A DNA stretch of 36,890 bases from Bacillota bacterium. GTDB taxonomy: Bacteria; Bacillota; Clostridia; Tissierellales; Sedimentibacteraceae. This document shows, one piece after another, positions 1 to 7,424 of the stretch. Both the position numbers and the translations under genes were made by a program. Numbering within the stretch: position 1 is the first letter of the stretch; each line of letters starts with the position of its first letter. The notes below the pieces were generated by a model. It saw nothing but the letters and a program-made list of their open reading frames with translations, made no database searches and had not been told where the DNA came from. The stretch covers positions 1 to 36,890 of the forward strand of contig JAEXUD010000065.1 of the NCBI GenBank assembly GCA_023453025.1. Reading direction: 5' to 3'.

Positions 1-147
1 ACTGCGCAAAAACATTAATTTCATTAATTTATATACGAATAATTTTATAAAACACCTATAAATAAGTACGTTTTGAGCTATATTGCATAAAAATTTAATA
101 ATAAAATTGATTTTACGCAGTCTGACGGGGTTGTTGTCATCTTTTAA

Positions 148-1449
148 TTAATAAAGTCCCCCAGTATCAATATTTACAATTTTAGTGTAGCGCCTTAAAG
201 GATATTCTCCGTCATGTGGTTCTCCGCAATAGGACGAAGACATGTTTTCACCGGAGCATACCCGTACAACACCGGTCTTAAAAAGCTTATCCGACAGGTT
301 ATGGAGCTCTGAACGACCGCAAAGCAGCCCTACCGTCTGAAGATAGTTTTTATAGGGGCGCAGAGTCTGCAGAAGCTCCGTCTGAGGCAGCGGCCTTACC
401 CACGCGTTCCCGAATTGAATAGATGTCTCCAGTGTTTTATCGGGATAAGCAATCAGGCTGCAGTTATTGCCCTTAAATATCCGGCTGTTCTTATAGATGC
501 CTTCCAATTCTTCTGTGTATAGCTTAAGGGCAACCTGAGATTTTATACCTATTCCGATTTTCCGGGAGTTTTGCAGAAGCGCATATTCCAGAACCGGAAG
601 GAAGTTTCTGCAGAATTCATATATATCGTCCATGTTGTCCGTGTCAATAAAAATTCCCTGCAGAGAACTGCACAGCAATTGTCCTGTATCTGCTATATTT
701 TTTGCAAGACCCTCCAGGCTGTTTTGTGATATACCTTGCTTTGTAACATAGGCAAAGCTTACTTTATGCCCCCATTCTATAAGTTTGATATTTGGAGGAA
801 TTAGCTTTCTCAGAGCAGATACAGCTTCTTTGCCTCCCCATACAACAACAGCATCTGTAATGGAAACCAGTTTTTCTATATGCTCGATATCCTTAGAGGA
901 ATAATCAAAGACATAAATATAGTCTGCCAGGAGAGGTTCTGCTTTTATAAGCTCAAGCAGCAGATGAACCGATACGCCGCCCTCCGCCTCGGGCAGTTTT
1001 AATATATTGATATTTCCGGTCAGAAGTCCCTCCAATACACTGAATGCCGGTAACCCGTCAGCATTGCCGGCAGCAACATGCAGCAAAACGCCAAGAGGCA
1101 GAATCTGACTGATTACTGCAGACTCCTTGTGCGGAGGATTAAATGTAACAGGATTATCTGAGGTATCACCCAGTTCGACTTTAATGCGGTGAAGAAGGCT
1201 GTCTTTGCTGAAAAGATGCAGCATTTCATTGATGTAGCTTTTGCTCATCGATTTGTCAATTCCAAGTCCGGCCATTGCTTCTATATAGTATGCTTCGTCC
1301 AAATCGGACACAACCTTGTCGCAGGCGTTGATAACCGTTTCGGAATCTAGTCTTTCTCTGTTTAACGTATTGAGAATATCCTGCTCCAGATGATTCAATA
1401 TATTATCGCATTCTTTTGAGTCCAGGATTTTTCCATTTACGAGATTCAT
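148..1449 (-). CDS. luxC: LuxC-family acyl-CoA / acyl-protein reductase
   Basis: 433-residue protein resembling the LuxC acyl-CoA reductase family, an aldehyde-dehydrogenase-like fold that reduces a fatty acyl thioester to an aldehyde with NADPH. The family's nucleophilic cysteine is visible in a TGQLLCSS motif at about Cys260, and glycine-rich stretches (VAAGNADGLPAF, about 125-137) fit the nucleotide and substrate site. The start overlaps the stop of the upstream LuxE-like gene (ATGA), so the two are translationally coupled; the upstream GGGCGGTG is a usable ribosome binding site. No luxAB, luxD or carrier-protein gene is in the window, so light production is not implied. A role in making fatty aldehyde or alcohol, or in a secondary lipid pathway, is inference. 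The family call is fairly sure; the substrate is unknown. Confidence 0.85.
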   Translation of the reverse strand: MNLVNGKILDSKECDNILNHLEQDILNTLNRERLDSETVINACDKVVSDLDEAYYIEAMAGLGIDKSMSKSYINEMLHLFSKDSLLHRIKVELGDTSDNPVTFNPPHKESAVISQILPLGVLLHVAAGNADGLPAFSVLEGLLTGNINILKLPEAEGGVSVHLLLELIKAEPLLADYIYVFDYSSKDIEHIEKLVSITDAVVVWGGKEAVSALRKLIPPNIKLIEWGHKVSFAYVTKQGISQNSLEGLAKNIADTGQLLCSSLQGIFIDTDNMDDIYEFCRNFLPVLEYALLQNSRKIGIGIKSQVALKLYTEELEGIYKNSRIFKGNNCSLIAYPDKTLETSIQFGNAWVRPLPQTELLQTLRPYKNYLQTVGLLCGRSELHNLSDKLFKTGVVRVCSGENMSSSYCGEPHDGEYPLRRYTKIVNIDTGGLY

Positions 1450-2573
1450 ATAGCACCGCCCTTCTTTATGTCAAGCAGCTCAGAAGCATTTGCCGCACAT
1501 GTCTTAATATCTGCAAGCCCCGCACGTCCCAGAATCTCAAAATACGGTGAGCTTATACCGCATCCGCATTTTTCACCCGGATGCAGTATTGCCAAATCAT
1601 CTGTCATAACACTTACAAACGGCATACTAGTCATCATTGGTGTAATTAAATTTAATATGCCGGGAACTCCGTACCCTACCGGCTGCATATTTAAATCGCG
1701 AATGATTACTCTTGAATATATGGGTACATGAAAATGATGGTTCGGACAATTAAAATACGCAATGGGATGCTCCACAGCACCGAAGAATTCTTTAATCCGA
1801 TCGTCGCCTAGCCCTAAAACTTCTTGCGACATTTCATATAAAACAGTCTTATCTACCTGCTCTGTAAAAAAGTTTTTCCAGCCTCCGGCTAAAATTATAA
1901 GCGATTTAGGATGAAGCTTTAGTTTTATTCCTGAATCAATAAGCTCATTCAATAAAAACGAAAAATATGCTGGAAATCCCATGAAACGGACAGGAAGCTC
2001 CATTTTTTCATAACGCAGCAAAGCATTTTTGATTCCGTTCATATTAAGGACATAATCAGTTCCTGTATCCTTCAGAGCATATTCCCTATGAACAGCAGGA
2101 GCGGCATACGTAGTAGCATAGGCAGTTTTAACCGCACCGATCTTATTTCTTTTGGAGGGCTGATACCCCAGGACTACGTAATTGGTCGGATGCAAGGATA
2201 CTAATTTATTCGTAAGGAAGGTTCCCAGTACCATGCCCAGACCATGCCATGCCGATGAACGGTCGAGAGCCATTTCGCTGACCTTACCGCTTGTACCTGA
2301 TGTAGTTGACTTAAGCATGAGCTTATTCTGAGGTGATGAATAAAGAGTGTGATTTTTAAAAAATAGTGTGGGTATGGGAGGAATTTTACATATATCTTTT
2401 ATTGTTTCCACATCTTTAATTGAAAAACCACTATGAGATATTATTTTTGAATAGTCAGGACAGTTATTTGCGTGATGCTTTATATTTTCCAAAATTGCAT
2501 TAAGGAACAGAGTATCAGTATCCTTTAGATTATAAATATCCTTGTGAAAGAAAAGCCTATGACTGTAATTCAT
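1446..2573 (-). CDS. luxE: LuxE-family acyl-protein synthetase
   Basis: 375-residue protein of the LuxE acyl-protein synthetase / acyl-activating family. These enzymes activate a fatty acid with ATP and pass the acyl group to a cysteine, then to the LuxC reductase. An adenylate-forming phosphate loop, STTSGTSGK, lies at about residues 89-97. A C-terminal CGCG motif follows a GYGVPG segment, as in this family. The start is an ATG at 2571-2573 preceded by GGCGGTG at good distance. It is the first gene of a two-gene operon with the LuxC-like gene, overlapping by 4 bases, under a clear promoter at 2645-2673. Pairing of LuxE and LuxC is known outside luminous bacteria; the aldehyde's fate here cannot be read from the sequence. 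Confidence 0.85.
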   Translation of the reverse strand: MNYSHRLFFHKDIYNLKDTDTLFLNAILENIKHHANNCPDYSKIISHSGFSIKDVETIKDICKIPPIPTLFFKNHTLYSSPQNKLMLKSTTSGTSGKVSEMALDRSSAWHGLGMVLGTFLTNKLVSLHPTNYVVLGYQPSKRNKIGAVKTAYATTYAAPAVHREYALKDTGTDYVLNMNGIKNALLRYEKMELPVRFMGFPAYFSFLLNELIDSGIKLKLHPKSLIILAGGWKNFFTEQVDKTVLYEMSQEVLGLGDDRIKEFFGAVEHPIAYFNCPNHHFHVPIYSRVIIRDLNMQPVGYGVPGILNLITPMMTSMPFVSVMTDDLAILHPGEKCGCGISSPYFEILGRAGLADIKTCAANASELLDIKKGGAI

Positions 2574-2632
2574 TTTGCACCGCCTATTTATTTAATATAG
2601 GTTAAAAAGCAACAAGTAAACTAATTTGATGT

Positions 2633-2656
2633 ATATCATACTTTATAGTATCATAT
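2633..2656. promoter_or_regulatory. inverted repeat over the luxE -10 box (candidate operator)
   Basis: Two 10-base arms, ATATCATACT and AGTATCATAT, flank a TTAT centre; they are complementary except for one C-C position. The repeat covers the -10 box and the likely transcription start, which suits a dimeric repressor site. No regulator gene is adjacent, so the factor is unknown. Confidence 0.45.
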
Positions 2657-2673
2657 CAATTTTTTGAAGTCAA
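2645..2673 (-). promoter_or_regulatory. promoter of the luxE-luxC pair
   Basis: On the minus strand TTGACT (2673-2668) and TACTAT (2650-2645) are separated by 17 bases, a good sigma-A match. It ends about 72 bases before the luxE start. The -10 box lies inside an imperfect inverted repeat at 2633-2656. Confidence 0.7.
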
Positions 2674-2753
2674 TGTAATAAGAATAAGAGATGGTTTACA
2701 TCGTTTTTCAACTGTTACTAATCACAGCAGGTATCATTGAATGATTAAATTAA

Positions 2754-2808
2754 ATTCCCCAAACTTTGACTATTTAATTCAATATGTCAAGATTTGGGGA
2801 ATTTTTTT
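2754..2808 (-). terminator. bidirectional intrinsic terminator downstream of dacF
   Basis: A 17-base stem (2754-2770 with 2786-2802) pairs at all positions but one, with a CCCC/GGGG core. A T-run follows on the plus strand (2802-2808) and an AT-rich tail on the minus strand. It lies just beyond the dacF stop and separates dacF from the luxE promoter. On the plus strand there is no gene upstream for it to terminate. Confidence 0.7.
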
Positions 2809-2848
2809 AAAATTATTGTGGCTTATAGTTTTCATGATAATTTCTATA

Positions 2849-4135
2849 TTAGCTATTATACTTCTTTCGTCTTTTTCTTCTGTTAATTTTAACTCGTACA
2901 TCATTGTAAATTTTTAGAAGGAATAGTGCTGACAGTGCAAATATTACTATAGCTCCTATAAATTTTACAACGCTTAAGAACAATCCGCTGCCGGAATTTT
3001 CAGTCAAGGTACTTTTTACTTGTGTGGGTGTAATTAAATTTACGCTGCCTATGACTTCGCCGTCCTGCATAAAATCAATTTTTCCCACAATATCATTTGG
3101 CTCCAGGGGAAGTGTAATTTCATTTATTACAACCTTTGATTCAATTGGGCCTGCTGAATTCTTTTTGGTAAGAGCTTTGAAATCACTTTCTGTAATAGCT
3201 GATACTACTTTGCTGTCACCGTTTTGAATCTTGACATTCTGGACAAAAGTGTTTTTGTTAATCAGTGTTTTACTTTCATATTCATCAAAACCATAATTGA
3301 ACAGGTTGTGTGCATCCTGATACATCTCAAGAGACACGCCCCTCATTGCAACTGCAATCAGCTCCATATTGTTTTTTTCTGCACTTGCAACTAATGTGTT
3401 TCCTGCTTCTGGAGTGTATCCCGTTTTAACACCTGTGGCATATTCGTATTCGGGGTTTATGTATGCACCATTAACATAAATTTGATTATAGCCTGAGTTG
3501 TGCACCAATTTGTTTAAATTTGTGAAATATCTTGTTTCAGTTTTTTTGTTTGTAGGCTTTATTTCATAGGTTTCAGTCCGGACAATTTTTCTAAAGGTTT
3601 CGTTTTTCATAGCATATTGAGTTATTAATGCAAGATCTGCAGCTGTTGTATAATGGTTCTCATCATGGAGTCCATGAGGATTTACAAAGTGGGTGTTATA
3701 AGCACCTAATTCACGAGCCTTGTCGTTCATCATTTTTACAAATTCTTTTTCGCTTCCGCCATAATGCTTGGCTAAGGTTAATGCCGCATCATTTGCTGAA
3801 GGTAGCATCAATGCATAAAGCATATCCTTCAAGGTCATGATTTCTTCCGGCTCTAATGCAATGTGGCTTCCTTCTATTTCATAGGGTGTGTCATCATCTA
3901 CTTGAATTATATCTGATAAATCACCCATTTCTATAACCAGAATAGCTGTCATTATTTTTGTCAGACTGGCGGGATACATTTTTTGATCTGCATTTTTTTC
4001 GAATAGAATGGTTCCGGTATTTGCATCTATAAGCACTGCTGTTTCACATAATATATTCGGTGCTGCATAAGCTTCAATTGGATAAAGAATAAAAATAGAA
4101 AATAACAATAGATAGGCAATTACTTTTTTAATCAT
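2849..4135 (-). CDS. dacF: serine-type D-Ala-D-Ala carboxypeptidase (DacF-like PBP)
   Basis: Penicillin-binding D,D-carboxypeptidase of peptidase family S11, which trims the terminal D-alanine from peptidoglycan stem peptides outside the membrane. All three active-site motifs are present: SLTK (57-60), SAN (113-115) and KTG (237-239). An N-terminal signal peptide ends near the AYAAP site, and a C-terminal transmembrane helix with an Arg/Lys-rich tail (RRKRRKK) anchors it, an arrangement seen in clostridial DacF-type proteins. The start at 4135 is chosen because AAGGAG sits 7 bases before it; an upstream in-frame ATG at 4162 would place this Shine-Dalgarno inside the gene. 428 residues. It stands alone, divergent from comEA, with its own extended -10 promoter. 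Whether it acts in growth or sporulation is not shown. Confidence 0.9.
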   Translation of the reverse strand: MIKKVIAYLLLFSIFILYPIEAYAAPNILCETAVLIDANTGTILFEKNADQKMYPASLTKIMTAILVIEMGDLSDIIQVDDDTPYEIEGSHIALEPEEIMTLKDMLYALMLPSANDAALTLAKHYGGSEKEFVKMMNDKARELGAYNTHFVNPHGLHDENHYTTAADLALITQYAMKNETFRKIVRTETYEIKPTNKKTETRYFTNLNKLVHNSGYNQIYVNGAYINPEYEYATGVKTGYTPEAGNTLVASAEKNNMELIAVAMRGVSLEMYQDAHNLFNYGFDEYESKTLINKNTFVQNVKIQNGDSKVVSAITESDFKALTKKNSAGPIESKVVINEITLPLEPNDIVGKIDFMQDGEVIGSVNLITPTQVKSTLTENSGSGLFLSVVKFIGAIVIFALSALFLLKIYNDVRVKINRRKRRKKYNS

Positions 4136-4167
4136 CTGTAAACTCCTTTTAATACAAATCAAATAAT

Positions 4168-4196
4168 AGTATAGCAGAAAATATATATTTTGTAAT
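4168..4196 (-). promoter_or_regulatory. extended -10 promoter of dacF
   Basis: On the minus strand TGC precedes TATACT (4173-4168), forming an extended -10. A weak -35 (ATTACA, 4196-4191) lies 17 bases upstream. It is 32 bases from the chosen start codon. Confidence 0.6.
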
Positions 4197-4205
4197 TAAA
4201 AATTT

Positions 4206-4233
4206 TTGATTTTTCATCAAAATAATGTATAAT
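4206..4233 (+). promoter_or_regulatory. promoter of comEA
   Basis: TTGATT (4206-4211), a 16-base spacer and a perfect TATAAT (4228-4233). The likely start of transcription falls on a perfect inverted repeat at 4238-4253. Confidence 0.65.
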
Positions 4234-4237
4234 GTAT

Positions 4238-4253
4238 ATTAGATATGTCTAAT
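4238..4253. promoter_or_regulatory. perfect palindrome at the comEA transcription start
   Basis: ATTAGA and TCTAAT flank TATG as perfect 6-base arms, directly after the -10 box. It could be a repressor operator or a short 5' hairpin in the mRNA. Confidence 0.45.
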
Positions 4254-4273
4254 ATTGCAAATCCGGGGGTTTT

Positions 4274-4855
4274 ATGAACAATCGTGTATATAAGAAGGGA
4301 CTTGCGGTTGTTTTAATTATTGTATTATTAATTATGATAGCTGTTGGTATTAAACTGTCCCGCAAGGAAAAAGAAATGGCCTTTACAGGTGATGGAGTTT
4401 ATTATAATATTGAAAAAGAAACGGAAAAAAGTGATTCGAATGTTTACATATTTGTTGATATAGACGGAGCAGTTCACAACCCGGGGGTATATCAGTTGAA
4501 ACGAGGAGACAGGGTTAATGATGCCATTAATATGGCGGGAGGTCTAATAGACGATGCATATACTAAAAACCTTAATAAAGCAAGAATTTTAGTTGATGGA
4601 GAGAAAATATATATAATGACTAAAAATGAAATTGAAAGTACAACAGAGTTCAACACTAATTTAATCAATATAAATACAGCATCTGTTAATGATTTGATGT
4701 CATTGCCCGGAATCGGTGAGGTTTATGCTAATAGAATAATTGACTATAGATATAATAAACCTTTTGGTTCTATTGAGGAAATCAAAAATATTGAAGGTAT
4801 AGGAGATAAAACTTTTGACAAAATCAAAGCCCTGATAACCAGTGGAGAACAATAG
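4274..4855 (+). CDS. comEA: ComEA-like DNA-binding protein (SLBB + helix-hairpin-helix)
   Basis: 193-residue membrane-anchored protein with the ComEA layout: one N-terminal transmembrane helix (about 9-26), an SLBB domain (about 58-115, with GAVHNPGVYQL), and a C-terminal tandem helix-hairpin-helix unit (INTASVNDLMSLPGIG at about 131, then IEGIGDKTFDKI). ComEA proteins bind double-stranded DNA outside the membrane during uptake. No comEC or comEB lies nearby, so a role in transformation is not assured; many clostridia keep comEA-like genes without known competence. It has its own promoter. No strong terminator separates it from selD, 88 bases on, so read-through into the sel genes is possible. 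Confidence 0.85.
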   Translation: MNNRVYKKGLAVVLIIVLLIMIAVGIKLSRKEKEMAFTGDGVYYNIEKETEKSDSNVYIFVDIDGAVHNPGVYQLKRGDRVNDAINMAGGLIDDAYTKNLNKARILVDGEKIYIMTKNEIESTTEFNTNLININTASVNDLMSLPGIGEVYANRIIDYRYNKPFGSIEEIKNIEGIGDKTFDKIKALITSGEQ

Positions 4856-4917
4856 ATATATAAACCTACCCCAACCGAAGTTGAAAAGGTGCCACCACTT
4901 ATAGGAGTGAGGTCATA

Positions 4918-4926
4918 ATGATTTAA
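4918..4926 (+). other. two-codon ORF (Met-Ile-stop) with a strong ribosome binding site ahead of selD
   Basis: ATG-ATT-TAA at 4918 is preceded by AGGAGTGAGGT, with GAGG ending 5 bases before the ATG. The selD Shine-Dalgarno AAGGAGGTG follows 4 bases after the stop. A minimal ORF with a good SD can hold ribosomes near the next start. It may equally be a chance remnant. Small hairpins (4872-4883 and 4896-4909) precede it. Confidence 0.3.
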
Positions 4927-4943
4927 AATAAGGAGGTGATAGC

Positions 4944-5987
4944 ATGACTATAGAAGAAATAAAACTGACACAAATGACTAAAGCATCTGGCTGAGCGGCT
5001 AAAATAGGTCCTGAGACCCTTGCTCAAGTATTGAGCAAGCTGCCAAAATTCAAAAATGATAAATTAATAGTTGGTTTAGAAACCTCTGATGATGCTTGTG
5101 TATATAAGATTAGTGACAATTTGGCCATGATTCAAACGGTGGACTTTTTTACGCCTGTCGTTGATGACCCATATACATTTGGCCAGATTGCAGCAGCTAA
5201 TTCACTGAGTGATATTTATGCTATGGGAGGAGAACCTGTTTTAGCATTAAATATTATTGGTTTTCCCAATTGTCTCAACCCTGAGATTATGGCTGAAATA
5301 TTAAAGGGAGGGGCCTCAAAGGTAATGGAAGCCGGTGCTACGATAGCAGGAGGCCATTCAGTAGAAGATGATGAACCAAAGTATGGAATGTGTGTTACCG
5401 GTTTTGCAGAGCCTGATAAAATATTTAAAAATTATGGAGCAAAGCCCGGAGATGTGCTTATTTTGACAAAACCGATAGGAACCGGTATTATCAATACGGC
5501 ATATAAGGCAGGTATGTGTTCCAAGGAAGCAGAAGAGGAAGCAATACATGTAATGGCCTCATTAAACAAAAGTGCAAAGAGAGTTATAGAGCACTACCCT
5601 GTAAGCTGCTGCACGGATATAACAGGGTTCGGATTGGCAGGTCATGCAGTGGAGATGGCGGAAGCCAGCAATGTAACATTTGAAATTGATATAAAAAAGG
5701 TACCAAATATAACAGAAGTGTTTGACTATGCGGAAACCGGCTTAGTACCTGCAGGAGCATATAGAAACAGGAACTTTTTTGTGAGTAAGGTTGAAATTAA
5801 AGATATTGAAGAAAAATACATAGATCTCGCATTTGATCCGCAAACATCAGGAGGACTTTTGTTTTCAATTAATGAAGATTATTCTGATGAAATCTTGAGT
5901 AAGCTAAGTGAAAATCTTGATACGGAATTTGCTTTAATAGGCAGAGTAACAGAAAAAAAAGACAAATTTATAAAAATAAAGAATTAA
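4944..5987 (+). CDS. selD: selenide, water dikinase SelD, itself a selenoprotein (Sec17 = TGA)
   Basis: Makes selenophosphate from selenide and ATP, the selenium donor for Sec-tRNA. The true start is the ATG at 4944 behind AAGGAGGTG. Reading on from it, codon 17 is TGA (4992-4994) and the frame stays open to 5987, giving 347 residues. The region around the TGA (KLTQMTKASG-U-AAK) aligns with the catalytic loop of E. coli SelD, where Cys17 is essential and Lys20 is conserved; the second cysteine (Cys19 in E. coli) is Ala here. Downstream are the AIRS-type motifs SDIYAMGG and TDITGFGLAGH, and FDPQTSGG near the end. A conventional gene caller would start at TTG 5031 and lose the active site. It is first in selD-selA-selB, 24 bases before selA. 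Sec-containing SelD is known in other bacteria, including amino-acid-fermenting clostridia. Confidence 0.95.
4992..5044 (+). promoter_or_regulatory. candidate bacterial SECIS element inside selD
   Basis: Immediately after the TGA, GCGGC (4995-4999) can pair with GCTGC (5039-5043). Inside this are a small hairpin GGTC-CTGA-GACC about 13-24 bases downstream of the TGA, and a strong 9-bp hairpin CTTGCTCAA-GTA-TTGAGCAAG (5019-5039). Bacterial SECIS elements lie directly downstream of UGA and expose a GGU-type loop to SelB; which hairpin SelB binds is inference. Confidence 0.55.
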
Positions 5988-6011
5988 TCCTTAATTGCAA
6001 GGGAGATATCG

Positions 6012-7424
6012 ATGGAGAAAAATAAATTTTACAGACTGATTCCAAAGGTTGATAATCTTATGGAAGACGAAGAAATAAAAAATTTATGCTCAAACACAAG
6101 CAGGGAACTAGTTTTGGAATCTGTAAGAATTGTTACAGAGAATTTAAGAGAATTCATTAATACGTCAGAAGATGAAGATGATATTATCAATAAGATTAAA
6201 TATATAACTGATGACATAAAAAAGGAAGTGGGAAAATATACCTTGTTTCATATGAGAAGGGTGGTTAACGGAACCGGAACCATATTGCACACTAATTTAG
6301 GCAGGGCAGTAATTTCAGATGATGCCGCGGAAAAAATCAAGCATATTGTTACCGGCTATTCAAATCTGGAATATGATTTGGAGAATGGTGAAAGGGGTTC
6401 AAGGTATTCTCATTTTGAAAAGATAATAACTAAGATAACTGGTGCAGAAGCAGCCATGGCAGTTAACAACAATGCTGCGGCTGTCCTGCTGATACTTTCT
6501 GCTCTTGCTAAGGATAATGAAGTTATTGTATCAAGGGGGGAGCTTGTAGAAATTGGAGGATCCTTCAGAGTGCCGGATGTAATGGTTCAAAGTGGAGGAA
6601 AATTAATTGAGGTTGGAACAACCAACAAAACTCATTTATATGACTATGAAAATGCAATAAATGAGAATACTAAAGCTTTACTAAAAGTACATACAAGCAA
6701 TTATAAAATAGTAGGCTTTACTGAATCTGTGCCCTTAGAGGATTTGGGTATGCTTGCCCGCAAGCACGGCATTCCGCTTATAGAAGATATAGGCAGTGGA
6801 GTCCTGGTTGATCTGAGCAGGTACGGTCTTGAATACGAGCCCACAGTGCAGGCATCAATCAAGGCGGGGGCAGATATAGTATGCTTCAGCGGCGATAAGC
6901 TTTTGGGAGGACCTCAGGCCGGGATTATCGTGGGTAAAAAATCATTAATTGAAAAAATTAAAAAACATCCGTTAACCAGAGCGTTAAGAATAGATAAGTT
7001 TACAGCAATTGCATTAGAATGTGTATTTCACGAATATCTGGATGAGGAAAAGGCTATGAGAAGCATTCCTGTTTTAAGATTAATCAATAGAAATTATCAG
7101 GATATTAAAAGCCAGGCAGATTTACTGTATAGCAAATTAAAACAGGTAATAAATTCAAATTGCGAAGTCATAATTGAAAACTGCCAGTCGCAGATAGGAG
7201 GAGGCTCTCTTCCGCTAGAAAGAATTAACAGCGTTGCCTTGCTGTTCAAGCCTTTAAATATGACAACTGCTTCATTGGAGAAACAGTTGAGATTTATGGA
7301 TACGCCTGTAATAGGAAGGATTGTCAATGATTATTTTCTTTTAGACTTGCGTACAATACTTGATGGAGAGGATGAAGCTATAGTTAAGGCATTCGGCAGC
7401 ATTTTCTGTAATTCGGAGGTATAA
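6012..7424 (+). CDS. selA: L-seryl-tRNA(Sec) selenium transferase SelA
   Basis: 470-residue PLP enzyme that converts Ser-tRNA(Sec) to Sec-tRNA(Sec) using selenophosphate. The PLP-binding lysine lies in CFSGDKLLGGPQAG (Lys296), matching the conserved SGDKLLGGPQ motif. NGTGTILHTNLGRA (about 87-99) and AAMAVNNNAAAVLL (about 147) are also family hallmarks. Length is normal (E. coli 463). It starts with ATG after GGGAG, 24 bases past selD, and its last base overlaps the selB start (TAATG). It acts in the cytoplasm as a large ring on the selC tRNA, whose gene is 7.5 kb downstream. Confidence 0.97.
   Translation: MEKNKFYRLIPKVDNLMEDEEIKNLCSNTSRELVLESVRIVTENLREFINTSEDEDDIINKIKYITDDIKKEVGKYTLFHMRRVVNGTGTILHTNLGRAVISDDAAEKIKHIVTGYSNLEYDLENGERGSRYSHFEKIITKITGAEAAMAVNNNAAAVLLILSALAKDNEVIVSRGELVEIGGSFRVPDVMVQSGGKLIEVGTTNKTHLYDYENAINENTKALLKVHTSNYKIVGFTESVPLEDLGMLARKHGIPLIEDIGSGVLVDLSRYGLEYEPTVQASIKAGADIVCFSGDKLLGGPQAGIIVGKKSLIEKIKKHPLTRALRIDKFTAIALECVFHEYLDEEKAMRSIPVLRLINRNYQDIKSQADLLYSKLKQVINSNCEVIIENCQSQIGGGSLPLERINSVALLFKPLNMTTASLEKQLRFMDTPVIGRIVNDYFLLDLRTILDGEDEAIVKAFGSIFCNSEV

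Noticed and set aside
1468..1731. Plus-strand ORFs antisense to luxE, carB, PBP2 and others
   Set aside because: They are shadows of strongly conserved genes on the other strand or frame and lack ribosome binding sites.
2714..2728. GTTACTAATCACAGC resembling the element's terminal repeat (13/15)
   Set aside because: The following sequence shows no similarity to the element and no partner repeat was found; probably chance.
5031..5987. selD starting at TTG 5031 as a Sec-free enzyme
   Set aside because: No SD precedes that TTG, it lies in a hairpin arm, and the catalytic loop conserved in SelD is found upstream in the same frame across the TGA.
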